Source of the DNA: Helicobacter anseris
Lineage (GTDB): Bacteria; Campylobacterota; Campylobacteria; Campylobacterales; Helicobacteraceae
DNA length: 34,739 nucleotides
Direction: 5' to 3'
Assembly: GCF_003364335.1 (NCBI RefSeq)
Contig: NZ_NXLX01000016.1
Span: forward strand, 1-34,739
In this document: positions 9,489-18,422 of the stretch, in pieces
Layout of the letters: every line of letters begins with the position of its first letter
Numbering within the stretch: position 1 is the first letter of the stretch
The notes under the pieces: generated by a model
Database searches by the model: none
What the model was told of the DNA's origin: nothing
What the model saw: the letters and a program-made list of their open reading frames with translations, nothing else
Program-made: the position numbers and the translations under genes

Positions 9489-9568
9489 AACCCCAGCAAT
9501 AATAAAAACAAATAACCTTTTTATCTTAGTTCCCTTAAAGTTTTTTATGTTAAAATAAGCAAAACAAA

Positions 9569-9574
9569 ATTATA
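9569..9574 (-). promoter_or_regulatory. Predicted -10 element of ftsK
   Basis: A perfect TATAAT on the minus strand lies about 45 nt upstream of the putative AUA start of ftsK. Transcription would start near 9562. It is in the 147 bp between ftsK and the divergent gene at 9636. Confidence 0.45.
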
Positions 9575-9635
9575 CAAAATTAAAGCTTAATATAGCGTTA
9601 TCATTTCGGGTTTAAGTTAGAACCAAGGGGTTTGT

Positions 9636-11096
9636 TTGCACGGAAAAATCTTAAGATATTCTCTTGCTACAGGCATAGGAGTTGTATCAAATCACTCTAA
9701 AAAAATCTTTGAGTTAAGAAAAGAGAGTTGGCATGATACAAGATACCTTCCTACTGCTGGTATGCTCATAGAATTTAGATGCAATAATAATGGCTTTATT
9801 GTCAATGCCAAAGCTTCGGTATATCAAAGTTTTCCACAAGATTCGTTTATCAAAGAATCAGATTTTTGGAAAACAGAAACCGATGAAGAATTGCTCTATA
9901 AAGAACAAGAAATGCACGATTTATTAGTGCAAAAAATTTTTAAAGAAACTAATTATTTTGCTATTAAAAAAATTCCTTTGAGCTTAAGCATAGACAAGAG
10001 TATTGAGAAATATTTTTTTCAAGAACTTAGTGCAATTAACTTTGTTTTAGATGAAAAAGATGACAACAATGATAAACCCTTGCTTGATTATGTTGAAGCC
10101 AAAAGATTTTTAAATAAAGCTATTGATTATCTAATCTTTACTGATAAAAATATTACTATGGATTCCTTTTCAGATCAGTTACTTGTCATCAATAAGCTTA
10201 ACTATTCATACAACTACTTTACTAAAAATATTAATCTAAATCCTCAAAAAATTTTTACGGAATTTTTCTTAGAGATTCAGTTGCATTATCGAGCAGCATT
10301 AAAAGCACAAAGTGGTCTTAAAGAAAGAATTCTAGAGCTTGAAACAAGAGTTAAAAATAGCGTAACTGAGATTAAAGGCATCTATATCAAAATGGAAAGC
10401 AAAAAGGATACAAAAAACCTTGATAGCAGACTTAAAATATTAAAAACTCGTGTAAGCAAATCTGACGAAGAGCTTAAAATCCTAAATCCTTGTTTGAAAA
10501 ATCTAGAAAAAAACTTAGAAAATTTTAGACAGGCTTATAAAAAAGAATTTGAGGAGAAATTCCAAAGTTATTACACCTCTATTGTCAATCAAACAGCAAA
10601 AGTTCTTAATCTTCATGCCACAGAATTAGATGATAGTATTTGGCGTCTTGCAATGAATTCAATTCCTATCCGCAATACCTTTTTTAAACAAAATATTATT
10701 GGTTCTTATTGCACCATGACCTTTATGTGGCTTTATCTACAAAAATTGGATAAAAATAAATTAAGCCCTAATGATAAAAAAGCTTACAATCTCTATATCC
10801 AATACAAAAAAAATTATGAAAAAGTGTTTCTTGTGCTCACTTCAAATCACAAATTAGAAACTCATCTAAAAATTCAACTTATGTCAGAATCTAAGAATCA
10901 TAGTGTTGTTATCGCAAAAACAAATGCAGAATTTTTCTCGCAAATCAATAGCACTACTTTTCAAACTATTTATATTGATTCTACAATGCCTATGCCTATA
11001 CCAAATCTCATTGCAGAGGTTAAAAAAACAAAGAAAAATATGCAAACTAATCTCATCTTAATTCCTAGAGAAAAAATCGCAACCCTAAAAGACTAA
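9636..11096 (+). CDS. Uncharacterised protein: cold-shock-like N-terminus, coiled coil, degenerate receiver-like C-terminus
   Basis: I do not recognise a named family for this 486-residue protein. Residues 1-61 (MHGKILRYSLATGIGVV ... GMLIEF) resemble a cold-shock/OB-fold with the typical G-x-I-x-x-Y-x-x-x-x-G-x-G-x-I opening. Residues about 225-310 are strongly helical and charged, probably a coiled coil. Residues 396-476 look like a response-regulator receiver: strand VFLVLTS, strand HSVVIA, strand TIYIDSTMP with Asp448 where the phospho-acceptor and DxxMP motif would be, then strand NLILI. The acidic pair after strand 1 is absent, so phosphorylation is doubtful. It has no signal peptide or membrane segment. 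The start is TTG with AAGGGG 5 nt upstream. Its stop overlaps the stop of the convergent addB-like gene in a shared CTAA. Confidence 0.7.
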   Translation: MHGKILRYSLATGIGVVSNHSKKIFELRKESWHDTRYLPTAGMLIEFRCNNNGFIVNAKASVYQSFPQDSFIKESDFWKTETDEELLYKEQEMHDLLVQKIFKETNYFAIKKIPLSLSIDKSIEKYFFQELSAINFVLDEKDDNNDKPLLDYVEAKRFLNKAIDYLIFTDKNITMDSFSDQLLVINKLNYSYNYFTKNINLNPQKIFTEFFLEIQLHYRAALKAQSGLKERILELETRVKNSVTEIKGIYIKMESKKDTKNLDSRLKILKTRVSKSDEELKILNPCLKNLEKNLENFRQAYKKEFEEKFQSYYTSIVNQTAKVLNLHATELDDSIWRLAMNSIPIRNTFFKQNIIGSYCTMTFMWLYLQKLDKNKLSPNDKKAYNLYIQYKKNYEKVFLVLTSNHKLETHLKIQLMSESKNHSVVIAKTNAEFFSQINSTTFQTIYIDSTMPMPIPNLIAEVKKTKKNMQTNLILIPREKIATLKD

Positions 11097-13312
11097 CGAT
11101 TACACAAAATGCCAAACTCACAATTTCTACAATTTTTTAAATCATCGCATTTATCAAAAACAATCTCACCATCAAGAGTTTGCATTTTCTCTTCTAAAAG
11201 GTCAATTTTTTCTTGTAGATTTACTTCTTGTATTTTTTGTGCCTTTCTTACATCATAGAGATAGCAAGATATATGTTCTTTTCCCAAATTTTTTAAAGCT
11301 AACATATAGATAGGCAATTGAAAATCACAGAGTTTTTCATTAGCTTTTTTTAACTCAACATGATTGGAAAACTTATAATCTATTATGATAATTTGCTCTT
11401 GATATAAATCTAATCTATCAATATATCCTTTAAAATTTTTACTAAAAATCTGTGTTTCAAAATAAAATTCAGCTTCTAAGAATTTATAATCAGGTTGTTT
11501 AAAAGTACAAATTTCTTGCTCCCAAAAATTAGACATTTTGGCATTCTCAATTGCCACATCAAATTCTTGTTTTTTATTTTCTAATTTTATATTTTTTATC
11601 TCTTGATTAAAAAAATCCCTAACCTTTAAAATATCAAATTGTTCTTTAAACTCATTGTAAGAGCATTTTAAAAGATGATGAAAAATATTGCCAATATTAA
11701 TACTAGTTTCTTCTGGAGCTTTTTGCTTTTGAATATACTTCAAATAGAACTTTCTCTTACATTCAAAAAATACTCGCAAACTTGAAGCAGAAAAGACAAA
11801 ATCTTTAGGAATTGACATTTTAAATATATCTTCTTTATAGCACCTCTCTTGATTAAAACTAAAAACACTATAATGAAATTCTTTTTCTTTGATATGAAAA
11901 TTTTTAGATTTAAAAAAATTTAAAAAATGCGTAGAAGCATTATTCTTCACAAAAGCTATATCTACATTTTTTGTTTGTCTTATTAGCTGATAATAATAAT
12001 GCTTTTGAAGATTCTGCTTGTCTTTTAGTGTTGGCATTTGCATCGCTTTTCTTATTTTTGTATTCAAAAATAAATCATTATCCTTAAAATTAAAAATCAC
12101 TTCTTCATTAAAATCCACTATAACAATCGCATCAAAATGCATACCTCTTGTCTCAAGAACTCCATATACTGGTATTTTTCCACCAGAATTATCACTGATT
12201 TTTATCTTCTCAAGCTCTTTTAAATAAAAAGCAAGCAAATCTGTAAAACTAAATTGCTTTAAAATATCAGTAATCTTATGGATATCTGAAAAAAATCTCT
12301 GATGAAATACAAAAAGCTCTTGATAGTATTCTTTGCAATCTTGCAAAATACCCTCAATGAATGCCTTAAAAGCATCTAAATTTTCAAAATCCTCTTGTTG
12401 CAATGTATTTAAAGTGCGGTAAAAAAGCGTTTTTTTAATATCAAATCCCATTGCATAATTAAAATTTCTATAAGTATCTAATACTTCAAGATATTGTATA
12501 AAACTCTCATCTGGAACAATCAAGGCAACATTTTGTAAGCCTTTTTCAAGCCATTCATTTGCCTTAAAAATTGCAAATGAAGCCTGTTCTATTCGTGATT
12601 TTAAAGGATATATTCTCATCTGCTCACATAATAAAGCATTGTTTTTTTCTTCTATTTTTTTATGTGTAAGATTGATATTATAAGTGTTATCCTCCTCAAG
12701 TTTCATACCCAAAAAATTGAAGAATTTTTGATTGAAAATATCATTTTTAAAATGCAATCTTATTTCTTTTTCTTGAGCCAAATACAATAAAATATCTTGT
12801 TCTACCCTAGAAAGCACGCCTTCAATAAAAATCTCAATCCCCTCAAAAGAATCTAATGCTTGAGTATAGATTTCAAAATCTTGATTATGATATGCATCAT
12901 AAAATCCCAATCTATCCATCTTGTCATAAAAAGCCCTATAAATTTCTTGCAAAATTTTTAAATGATCTTCATAATCTCCATAAATGTCTTGATAAGGTAT
13001 TTCTTCAATACTTTTTTTACTAATAGCAAGCTCATTAAAAAAACTTTCTAAAAAATTAGCACCCTCTAAATATGCCAAGAAAGTCTTATCAAAAACAAGC
13101 AGTTTATGCGTATTTTTATATTCATATAAAGTTTGTAAAAGTAGGATTTTTTTTATATAACTTGGAATCTTTTTTTTATTTTTTACGATAACACAGCACT
13201 CAAAAAACTCTCCAATAGACATTGTCTTTGGAGCAAAATCATCATTATAGTGAAGATAAAAATCACTTATAGAGCGTTTAGAGGAAAATACATAAAGCCT
13301 ATTATCTATCAA
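11093..13312 (-). CDS. addB: AddB-like helicase-nuclease subunit (PD-(D/E)XK, iron-sulfur type)
   Basis: The 739-residue protein resembles the AddB subunit of AddAB, which processes double-strand breaks for RecA-dependent repair. A UvrD-like C-terminal motif lies at 384-403 (GVLETRGMHFDAIVIVDF). The nuclease domain has GNIFHH (541-546), Asp632 in GYIDRLD, IIDYK with Asp645 and Lys647, and QLPIY (665-669). Cys518, Cys728, Cys731 and Cys737 give the C...CX2CX5C pattern of an AddB-type 4Fe-4S staple. No Walker A (GxxxxGKS/T) is seen at the N-terminus, so helicase activity would have to come from a partner AddA elsewhere. The start ATG overlaps the tkt stop by 4 nt, implying translational coupling. 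AddB assignment is by motif; it could be another Cas4/RecB-type nuclease-helicase remnant. Confidence 0.75.
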   Translation of the reverse strand: MIDNRLYVFSSKRSISDFYLHYNDDFAPKTMSIGEFFECCVIVKNKKKIPSYIKKILLLQTLYEYKNTHKLLVFDKTFLAYLEGANFLESFFNELAISKKSIEEIPYQDIYGDYEDHLKILQEIYRAFYDKMDRLGFYDAYHNQDFEIYTQALDSFEGIEIFIEGVLSRVEQDILLYLAQEKEIRLHFKNDIFNQKFFNFLGMKLEEDNTYNINLTHKKIEEKNNALLCEQMRIYPLKSRIEQASFAIFKANEWLEKGLQNVALIVPDESFIQYLEVLDTYRNFNYAMGFDIKKTLFYRTLNTLQQEDFENLDAFKAFIEGILQDCKEYYQELFVFHQRFFSDIHKITDILKQFSFTDLLAFYLKELEKIKISDNSGGKIPVYGVLETRGMHFDAIVIVDFNEEVIFNFKDNDLFLNTKIRKAMQMPTLKDKQNLQKHYYYQLIRQTKNVDIAFVKNNASTHFLNFFKSKNFHIKEKEFHYSVFSFNQERCYKEDIFKMSIPKDFVFSASSLRVFFECKRKFYLKYIQKQKAPEETSINIGNIFHHLLKCSYNEFKEQFDILKVRDFFNQEIKNIKLENKKQEFDVAIENAKMSNFWEQEICTFKQPDYKFLEAEFYFETQIFSKNFKGYIDRLDLYQEQIIIIDYKFSNHVELKKANEKLCDFQLPIYMLALKNLGKEHISCYLYDVRKAQKIQEVNLQEKIDLLEEKMQTLDGEIVFDKCDDLKNCRNCEFGILCNR

Positions 13313-15225
13313 AGCAATGCCTTGGCTCTTTTAATGATATTATCCTCACAAAAACCATAATGCTCAAAAAGATCATCACCCTTAGCAGAGCTACCAAAAC
13401 TCTCCATCATTACCACATCATCTGCAATCTTATACCATTCAAAACTTCTTGAAGCCTCAATTGCCAAAACTTTTGTATTGCCAAATATTTCTTGCCTTTC
13501 TTTTGCATTTTGCATCAAAAATAAATCCAAACAAGGCACACTCACCACTTGAGTAGCGATTCCTTCTTCCTCAAGTTTTTTTGCACTTCTTAATGCTAAA
13601 TTTACCTCACTACCACTTGCTACTAGCGTAATGCTTGCTTGCTTATTTTCTTTGAGCAAATATCCTCCACAATGAATTACATCTTGATTTTTTGGCGTGC
13701 ATACTTCCAAATTTTGACGCGATAAAACAAACATACAAGGACCTTGCAATTGCAATGCAAGCTTCCAACAAGCCACATTTTCATTGGCATCTGCTGGACG
13801 GAAAACCTTTAAATTAGGCATTGCCCTAAAGTGACTGAGTTGTTCAATTGGCTGATGTGTTGCACCATCTTCCCCTACCCCAATACTATCATGAGTAAAA
13901 ATATAAAACACCTTTGCATTCATAATACTAGCTATACGAATACTAGGACTGAGATAATCACTAAAAACAAAAAAAGTGGCACAAAAAGGTAGGTATAAAC
14001 CATAATTTGCCAATCCATTAACAATCGCCCCCATTGCATGTTCCCTGATACCAAAATGCAAATTTTTACCCTTTGGAAAATCGCCAGATGAAAGTGTTGT
14101 ATTGTTTGAAGGTCCCAAATCTGCACTTCCACCCAAAAATCCTGCTATTTTATTTGAAATTGCTTCTAAAATTTTTCCATTACTAACACGCGTAGCAATC
14201 TTTTCCCCTTGTTCAAAACTTGGATATTCTATCTTTGAAAAATCATTTTCTTGCCATTTTTGTATCTGTAAAATTGCCTGTGCATTCTCATCTTCCCAAA
14301 TCTTATTTGTCGCTACCCCTCTCTCACAGACATTTCTAAATCGCATTAACACATCATCAGGAATCACAAACTTTTCATTTTCATCAAAACCTAAAGCCTT
14401 TTTGCTCTCTCTAACAACCTCAACTCCTAGAGGTGCTCCATGAGTTTTGTGACTTCCCTCTAATCCCACAGCACCTTTGCCTATAGTCGTATGCGTGATA
14501 ATAAGTATAGGTCTTTTTGCTTGTTTTGCCAAAGTAATTTTAGAATCAATATCCAAAAAATTATGTCCATCACACTCTAAAACATCCCACCCCTGAGCTA
14601 TAAATCTTTGTGCAATATTTTCACTCATTGCAATAGAAGTATCCCCCTCAATAGTGATTTTATTGCTATCATAAAATACAATCAAATTATCAAGTTGATG
14701 ATGACCTGCTAAAGCACAAGCCTCATAAGAAATCCCCTCTTGTAAATCCCCATCTCCACAAAAACAATAAACTTTATGTATAATTGCATTGCCAAAATGA
14801 TTTTTTGCATATTTTGCACCCATCGCAAAGCCCACAGCATTTGCAATCCCTTGCCCCAATGGACCCGTAGTAATTTCTACTCCCTGTGTATGTCCATATT
14901 CTGGATGCCCAGGAGTTTTAGAATCTTTTTGTCTAAAAGCCTTTAAATCTTGCAATGATAAATCAAACCCCCAAAGATGCAACAATGCATAAACTAAAGA
15001 TGATGCGTGCCCTCCACTAAAAACAAGACGATCTCTATTGATCCATTTTGGATTTTTAGGATTTATATTTAAATGATAACTTAACACACTAGCCACATCA
15101 GCTAATCCCATCGCTACACCAGGATGACCACTATTAGCTTCTTGCACCATATCTGCACATAAAAATCTTAATGTATTTGCCATTCTTTGTAACATAAAAA
15201 TATCATTCTGATCAATCTTGCTCAT
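13309..15225 (-). CDS. tkt: Transketolase
   Basis: The 638-residue thiamine-diphosphate enzyme moves two-carbon units in the pentose phosphate pathway. Visible hallmarks are SGHPG (32-36), the thiamine-diphosphate motif opening with GDGD (157-160) and closing with SNK at Asn188, the phosphate-binding GGHASS, and the catalytic-glutamate segment FGIREHAMGA in the pyrimidine-binding domain. I chose the ATG at 15225 because AAGGA (15235-15231) lies 5 nt upstream and MSKIDQND fits the family. A longer frame from a TTG at 15252 would start inside the leader. The gene is 97 bp downstream of ribF and overlaps the addB-like gene by 4 nt. A TATAAA near 15260 could be its own -10. Confidence 0.93.
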   Translation of the reverse strand: MSKIDQNDIFMLQRMANTLRFLCADMVQEANSGHPGVAMGLADVASVLSYHLNINPKNPKWINRDRLVFSGGHASSLVYALLHLWGFDLSLQDLKAFRQKDSKTPGHPEYGHTQGVEITTGPLGQGIANAVGFAMGAKYAKNHFGNAIIHKVYCFCGDGDLQEGISYEACALAGHHQLDNLIVFYDSNKITIEGDTSIAMSENIAQRFIAQGWDVLECDGHNFLDIDSKITLAKQAKRPILIITHTTIGKGAVGLEGSHKTHGAPLGVEVVRESKKALGFDENEKFVIPDDVLMRFRNVCERGVATNKIWEDENAQAILQIQKWQENDFSKIEYPSFEQGEKIATRVSNGKILEAISNKIAGFLGGSADLGPSNNTTLSSGDFPKGKNLHFGIREHAMGAIVNGLANYGLYLPFCATFFVFSDYLSPSIRIASIMNAKVFYIFTHDSIGVGEDGATHQPIEQLSHFRAMPNLKVFRPADANENVACWKLALQLQGPCMFVLSRQNLEVCTPKNQDVIHCGGYLLKENKQASITLVASGSEVNLALRSAKKLEEEGIATQVVSVPCLDLFLMQNAKERQEIFGNTKVLAIEASRSFEWYKIADDVVMMESFGSSAKGDDLFEHYGFCEDNIIKRAKALL

Positions 15226-15322
15226 CACATTCCTTCTTAGTCTTTTAATCAAATTTTATAAATGCAATTTTGCCTTGTAAAGCTTAAAAAAATGATAAAA
15301 ATATAAATTATTTTTTAGATTT

Positions 15323-16150
15323 TTATATCAATATTTCTTGTATTTGTTTAATATCTAAAGCAATTTGCTCTTTTAAGAGATGTAAATTTTCAAACTTTTG
15401 GTTTTCTCTGATAAAATCTACAAAAAATAAATCACAAATATCTCCATCTCTCATCTCATGAAACTCTCTCAAAAGATGCACTTCCATACTAAAATTAGAA
15501 TCTGTGCTTCGTATGCCTACAAAAGTGGCACTAGGGATTTTATCTTTGCTAAATAAAGTAGCATAAACTCCATTTTTTGGAAGAAAATATCCAAGATTCT
15601 CAAGATTGATAGTTGGATAAAGAAACTTTTTTCCTATTCCCTGACCCTTAATAACCTTGCCTTTGATTTGATACTCTCTACCCAAAAGCATATTGGCTTG
15701 TCTTATCTGAGCATTTTTTAATGCCTCTTTAATATTATGTGTATGCACAGAAATCCCATTGATTTTAAACTCCTTAACAATCTCAACAACACCAAAAAAT
15801 AATTTTTTAAGATCGCTGGCTTGACATTCCCTACATTTGCCAAAACAAAAATCATATCCTATGACAATTTTTTTTAAATTGATAAATGCTTGTTTTAAGA
15901 ATTCTACAAATTTCTCACCACTCCAATTTTTTATAGAATCAAGACTGATTAAAAAAACTTTTTTTTGGAGCAATTGTTCTCGCAATTTTAAATCAGAGAG
16001 GAATTTTTCATCATTTTGAAAAATGATAAGAACACCACTATTACTACCCAATCTCTTTAGCAACTCTTGATGTGCCAAATGCACCCCATCAAACTTTCCA
16101 ATAGCAATTTCTTCAATCTCTACATCGTATATGGAAAAAATATTCTTCAT
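15323..16150 (-). CDS. ribF: Bifunctional riboflavin kinase / FMN adenylyltransferase
   Basis: The 275-residue protein makes FMN from riboflavin and then FAD. The N-terminal adenylyltransferase half has IGKFDGVHLAHQ (17-28, the GxFDGxHxGH nucleotide-binding motif with Ala for Gly) and IGYDFCFGKCR (97-107). The C-terminal kinase half begins near GREYQIKGKV (157-166) and contains the flavin/metal motif as PTINL (179-183). The start ATG follows GGGAGGGG and lies inside the end of tlyA, giving a 38 bp same-strand overlap, so translational coupling is likely. Length is normal for the short epsilonproteobacterial form. Confidence 0.9.
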   Translation of the reverse strand: MKNIFSIYDVEIEEIAIGKFDGVHLAHQELLKRLGSNSGVLIIFQNDEKFLSDLKLREQLLQKKVFLISLDSIKNWSGEKFVEFLKQAFINLKKIVIGYDFCFGKCRECQASDLKKLFFGVVEIVKEFKINGISVHTHNIKEALKNAQIRQANMLLGREYQIKGKVIKGQGIGKKFLYPTINLENLGYFLPKNGVYATLFSKDKIPSATFVGIRSTDSNFSMEVHLLREFHEMRDGDICDLFFVDFIRENQKFENLHLLKEQIALDIKQIQEILI

Positions 16151-16814
16151 TCCCCTCCCTTCCGCTTATTTTTGATTTTTCATACCTTAAAATATCATAC
16201 CCTGCTTCAATAAGATATTTTTCAAAGTTTTCTAAGGCTTTTGCAACAATCTGCACATCTTGCAATACACCTTTTTTATCCCTCTTTGCACTTTTTCCAA
16301 CTTCAAATTGAGGTTTAAAAAGCAAAATCATCTCTTTGCTCATCTTCTTTAAGGAATTAAAAATTTTTTCAATGCTAATAAAGCTTACATCACAAGTAAG
16401 AAAATCATACTCGCATGATTTTTCAAAATCTCTAATATCGCATTTTTCAAAAACCCTCACACGATTATCTCTGCGCAAAGTAGAATCTAATTGATCGCTG
16501 CCCACATCCACACAATGCACTTCTTTAGCACCAAGCATCAATAAAACCTGAGTAAAACCGCCTGTGCTAGACCCTACATCTAAAATAACCTTGCCATCTA
16601 GTCTTTCCTCTTTTAAAAATCCAAACAATTTATGTGCAGCACGGCTTACAAATAAATTTTCTTGCATAAGCTCAATATTATCATCTATACCTACATCATA
16701 AGAAGTTTTAATAATTTTTTTTTGATTACACAACACACAACCATTTTTAATCAATTCTTGTGCTTTTTGCCTGCTGAGATCAAAATGTTTTGCAATAAAT
16801 AAATCAATTCTCAT
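16113..16814 (-). CDS. tlyA: TlyA-family rRNA (cytidine-2'-O)-methyltransferase
   Basis: The 233-residue protein has an N-terminal S4 RNA-binding domain (residues 1-50) and an FtsJ/RrmJ-like methyltransferase domain. Visible are SRAAHKL (57-63, catalytic Lys62), the SAM loop DVGSSTGGF (79-87), CDVSF (141-145), KPQFEVG (167-173) and the C-terminal SGREGNEE. TlyA methylates 16S and/or 23S rRNA; it is annotated as a haemolysin in older Helicobacter genomes. Its ATG shares one base with the lipoprotein stop (TAATG), and its 3' end overlaps ribF by 38 bp. Confidence 0.9.
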   Translation of the reverse strand: MRIDLFIAKHFDLSRQKAQELIKNGCVLCNQKKIIKTSYDVGIDDNIELMQENLFVSRAAHKLFGFLKEERLDGKVILDVGSSTGGFTQVLLMLGAKEVHCVDVGSDQLDSTLRRDNRVRVFEKCDIRDFEKSCEYDFLTCDVSFISIEKIFNSLKKMSKEMILLFKPQFEVGKSAKRDKKGVLQDVQIVAKALENFEKYLIEAGYDILRYEKSKISGREGNEEYFFHIRCRD

Positions 16815-17302
16815 TAAAACTGCATAGGAAGGGATTTAAAACCAAAATCAAAACTCATTGCACCCACACCTATTACCTCCATTTTCAAAAGCATCTCTCT
16901 TGATTCTAGCTTCCCAACACTTTTAAATGCCACAAGATAGCATTTGCTCCATTTATTATTTGGTTTTAAGATTTTATCAAACTCATCACTTTGAATTTCC
17001 CGCACCCAAAGAGGACTTAAGCCATTAAGCTTATAGTCAATATAACCATTTAATTGCCCTTCATCATAAATTTCTACAAAAAAATACTCTCGACCACGAT
17101 ATGCCACTGCATTTACATCATTTAAATGCATGGCTGTTGCAACTAATACAACTTTTTGATCTTTTAAAATCTCGCCTTTTCTGCTTGCTTGAACCTTTTT
17201 TTCTGCAACAACATCAAGCGTATAGCTATTGGAAAAAAAACTATTGCATCCACAAAAAACAAACATAAAAAAAAGAATAATAAAACAAATACTTTTTTTC
17301 AA
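16814..17302 (-). CDS. Small lipoprotein of unknown function
   Basis: This 162-residue protein starts with a lipoprotein signal: two lysines, a hydrophobic run (residues 5-16) and a lipobox ending FCGC, so Cys19 is the likely lipidated residue. The mature part is mixed alpha/beta with no recognised domain. The start is TTG with AAGG a few bases upstream; no in-frame ATG is better placed. It heads the lipoprotein-tlyA-ribF run and is divergent from pyrB. A gene of unknown function occupies this place in H. pylori as I recall it, so conservation of position is likely, but no role can be given. Confidence 0.72.
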   Translation of the reverse strand: MKKSICFIILFFMFVFCGCNSFFSNSYTLDVVAEKKVQASRKGEILKDQKVVLVATAMHLNDVNAVAYRGREYFFVEIYDEGQLNGYIDYKLNGLSPLWVREIQSDEFDKILKPNNKWSKCYLVAFKSVGKLESREMLLKMEVIGVGAMSFDFGFKSLPMQF

Positions 17303-17379
17303 AACCCTTACTTCTTTAAGAAATCTTAATTATTTAGTTAAAATAATAACAAAAAAATCCATCAAAAATTGGAGAGAAT

Positions 17380-18252
17380 ATGCACTTCATACAAACAGAC
17401 AATTTGGATATAAAAGCAATTCAAACAATTCTAGATAAGGCAAATTTTTATCAAAAAAACACTCCTCCAAAAACCCTACAAGACAAAATCATTATTACGG
17501 CATTTTTTGAAAACTCTACAAGAACTTTAAGTAGCTTTGAAATTGCAGCCAAAAATCTAGGCGCAAAAGTTATTAGATTGGATATTTCCAAAAGCTCCAC
17601 TTTAAAAGGTGAGACTATGGCAGACACTGCTGCGAACCTCAATGCAATGAATCCACACGCCATCATTATCCGCCATAAAAATGCTGGAGCTGGGGAGCAT
17701 TTGGCTAGATATGTTGATTGCCCTATTATAAATGGAGGAGATGGGGCTCATGCACATCCCACACAAGCTCTTCTTGATTTACTAACAATTTCAAATCATT
17801 TCAAAGGTGATATTAAGGGAAAAAGAGTGGGAATTGTAGGAGATATCAAAAATTCACGCGTTGCTAATAGTAACATAGAGCTTTTATCACGCTTTGGATT
17901 AGATATCACTCTCATTGCCCCTCCTCATTTTTTACCAAAAACTCATTTCAAAACTACCCAAGACCTAAAAGGAAGTATCAAGAATCTTGATATTATCATA
18001 AGCCTTAGAACACAAACAGAAAGACATAATTATCAAATTTATGGTTCCTTGCAAGATTATGCAAAACAATTTTGCATCACAAAAAATATTTTACAAGATC
18101 ACAATGTTATTGTTTTGCATCCAGGACCAGTGCATCACAATATTGACTTAGATGATGAAGTTTTAAAAGATCCAAGATGCAAGGTTTTAGAACAAGTTTC
18201 AAATGGCGTTTTAATTAGAATGGCTGTTATTGAACATTGTATTTTTAACTAA
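17380..18252 (+). CDS. pyrB: Aspartate carbamoyltransferase catalytic subunit
   Basis: The 290-residue enzyme joins carbamoyl phosphate and aspartate in de novo pyrimidine synthesis. The carbamoyl-phosphate loop STRT (46-49) and the KGET loop (76-79) are present, followed by RH (98-99), HPTQ (126-129), and HPGPVH near the C-terminus. It is slightly shorter than most PyrB proteins. GGAGAG precedes the ATG closely. It is divergent from the lipoprotein operon across 77 bp, and a perfect AT-rich hairpin follows 22 bp after its stop. No regulatory PyrI gene is adjacent. Confidence 0.93.
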   Translation: MHFIQTDNLDIKAIQTILDKANFYQKNTPPKTLQDKIIITAFFENSTRTLSSFEIAAKNLGAKVIRLDISKSSTLKGETMADTAANLNAMNPHAIIIRHKNAGAGEHLARYVDCPIINGGDGAHAHPTQALLDLLTISNHFKGDIKGKRVGIVGDIKNSRVANSNIELLSRFGLDITLIAPPHFLPKTHFKTTQDLKGSIKNLDIIISLRTQTERHNYQIYGSLQDYAKQFCITKNILQDHNVIVLHPGPVHHNIDLDDEVLKDPRCKVLEQVSNGVLIRMAVIEHCIFN

Positions 18253-18274
18253 AATACAACCCTCTTTTTCCTAG

Positions 18275-18309
18275 TATTTTATATGTGTAAAAAATACACA
18301 TATAAAATA
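18275..18309. terminator. Perfect 15 bp AT-rich hairpin after pyrB
   Basis: TATTTTATATGTGTA (18275-18289), an A5 loop and TACACATATAAAATA (18295-18309) form an uninterrupted 15 bp stem. It lies between pyrB and the hof gene. It has few G-C pairs and no immediate T run, so it may be a weak terminator, an RNA end-protecting hairpin or a protein-binding site. Confidence 0.5.
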
Positions 18310-18356
18310 AAATTTCCATTTTTTATACTTACAAAAGATAACAAAAAGTAAATGAA

Positions 18357-18375
18357 TATGCTAGCATAGAATCTT
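18357..18375 (+). promoter_or_regulatory. Predicted hof promoter with overlapping 12 bp palindrome
   Basis: TATGCTAGCATA (18357-18368) is a perfect palindrome. It contains an extended -10-like TGCTAGCAT and overlaps a second candidate hexamer, TAGAAT. A dyad on the -10 of an outer membrane protein gene could be a repressor site. The dyad is seen; promoter and operator roles are inferred. Confidence 0.4.
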
Positions 18376-18422
18376 AGAGACAAGTAAAAATGTCTTAAAA
18401 AAATAAAAAATAAGGATGGAAT

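Noticed and set aside
13309-15252. Longer transketolase start at TTG 15252
   Set aside because: It adds MIKRLRRNV ahead of a well-spaced AAGGA and ATG at 15225, and the added residues do not fit the family N-terminus.
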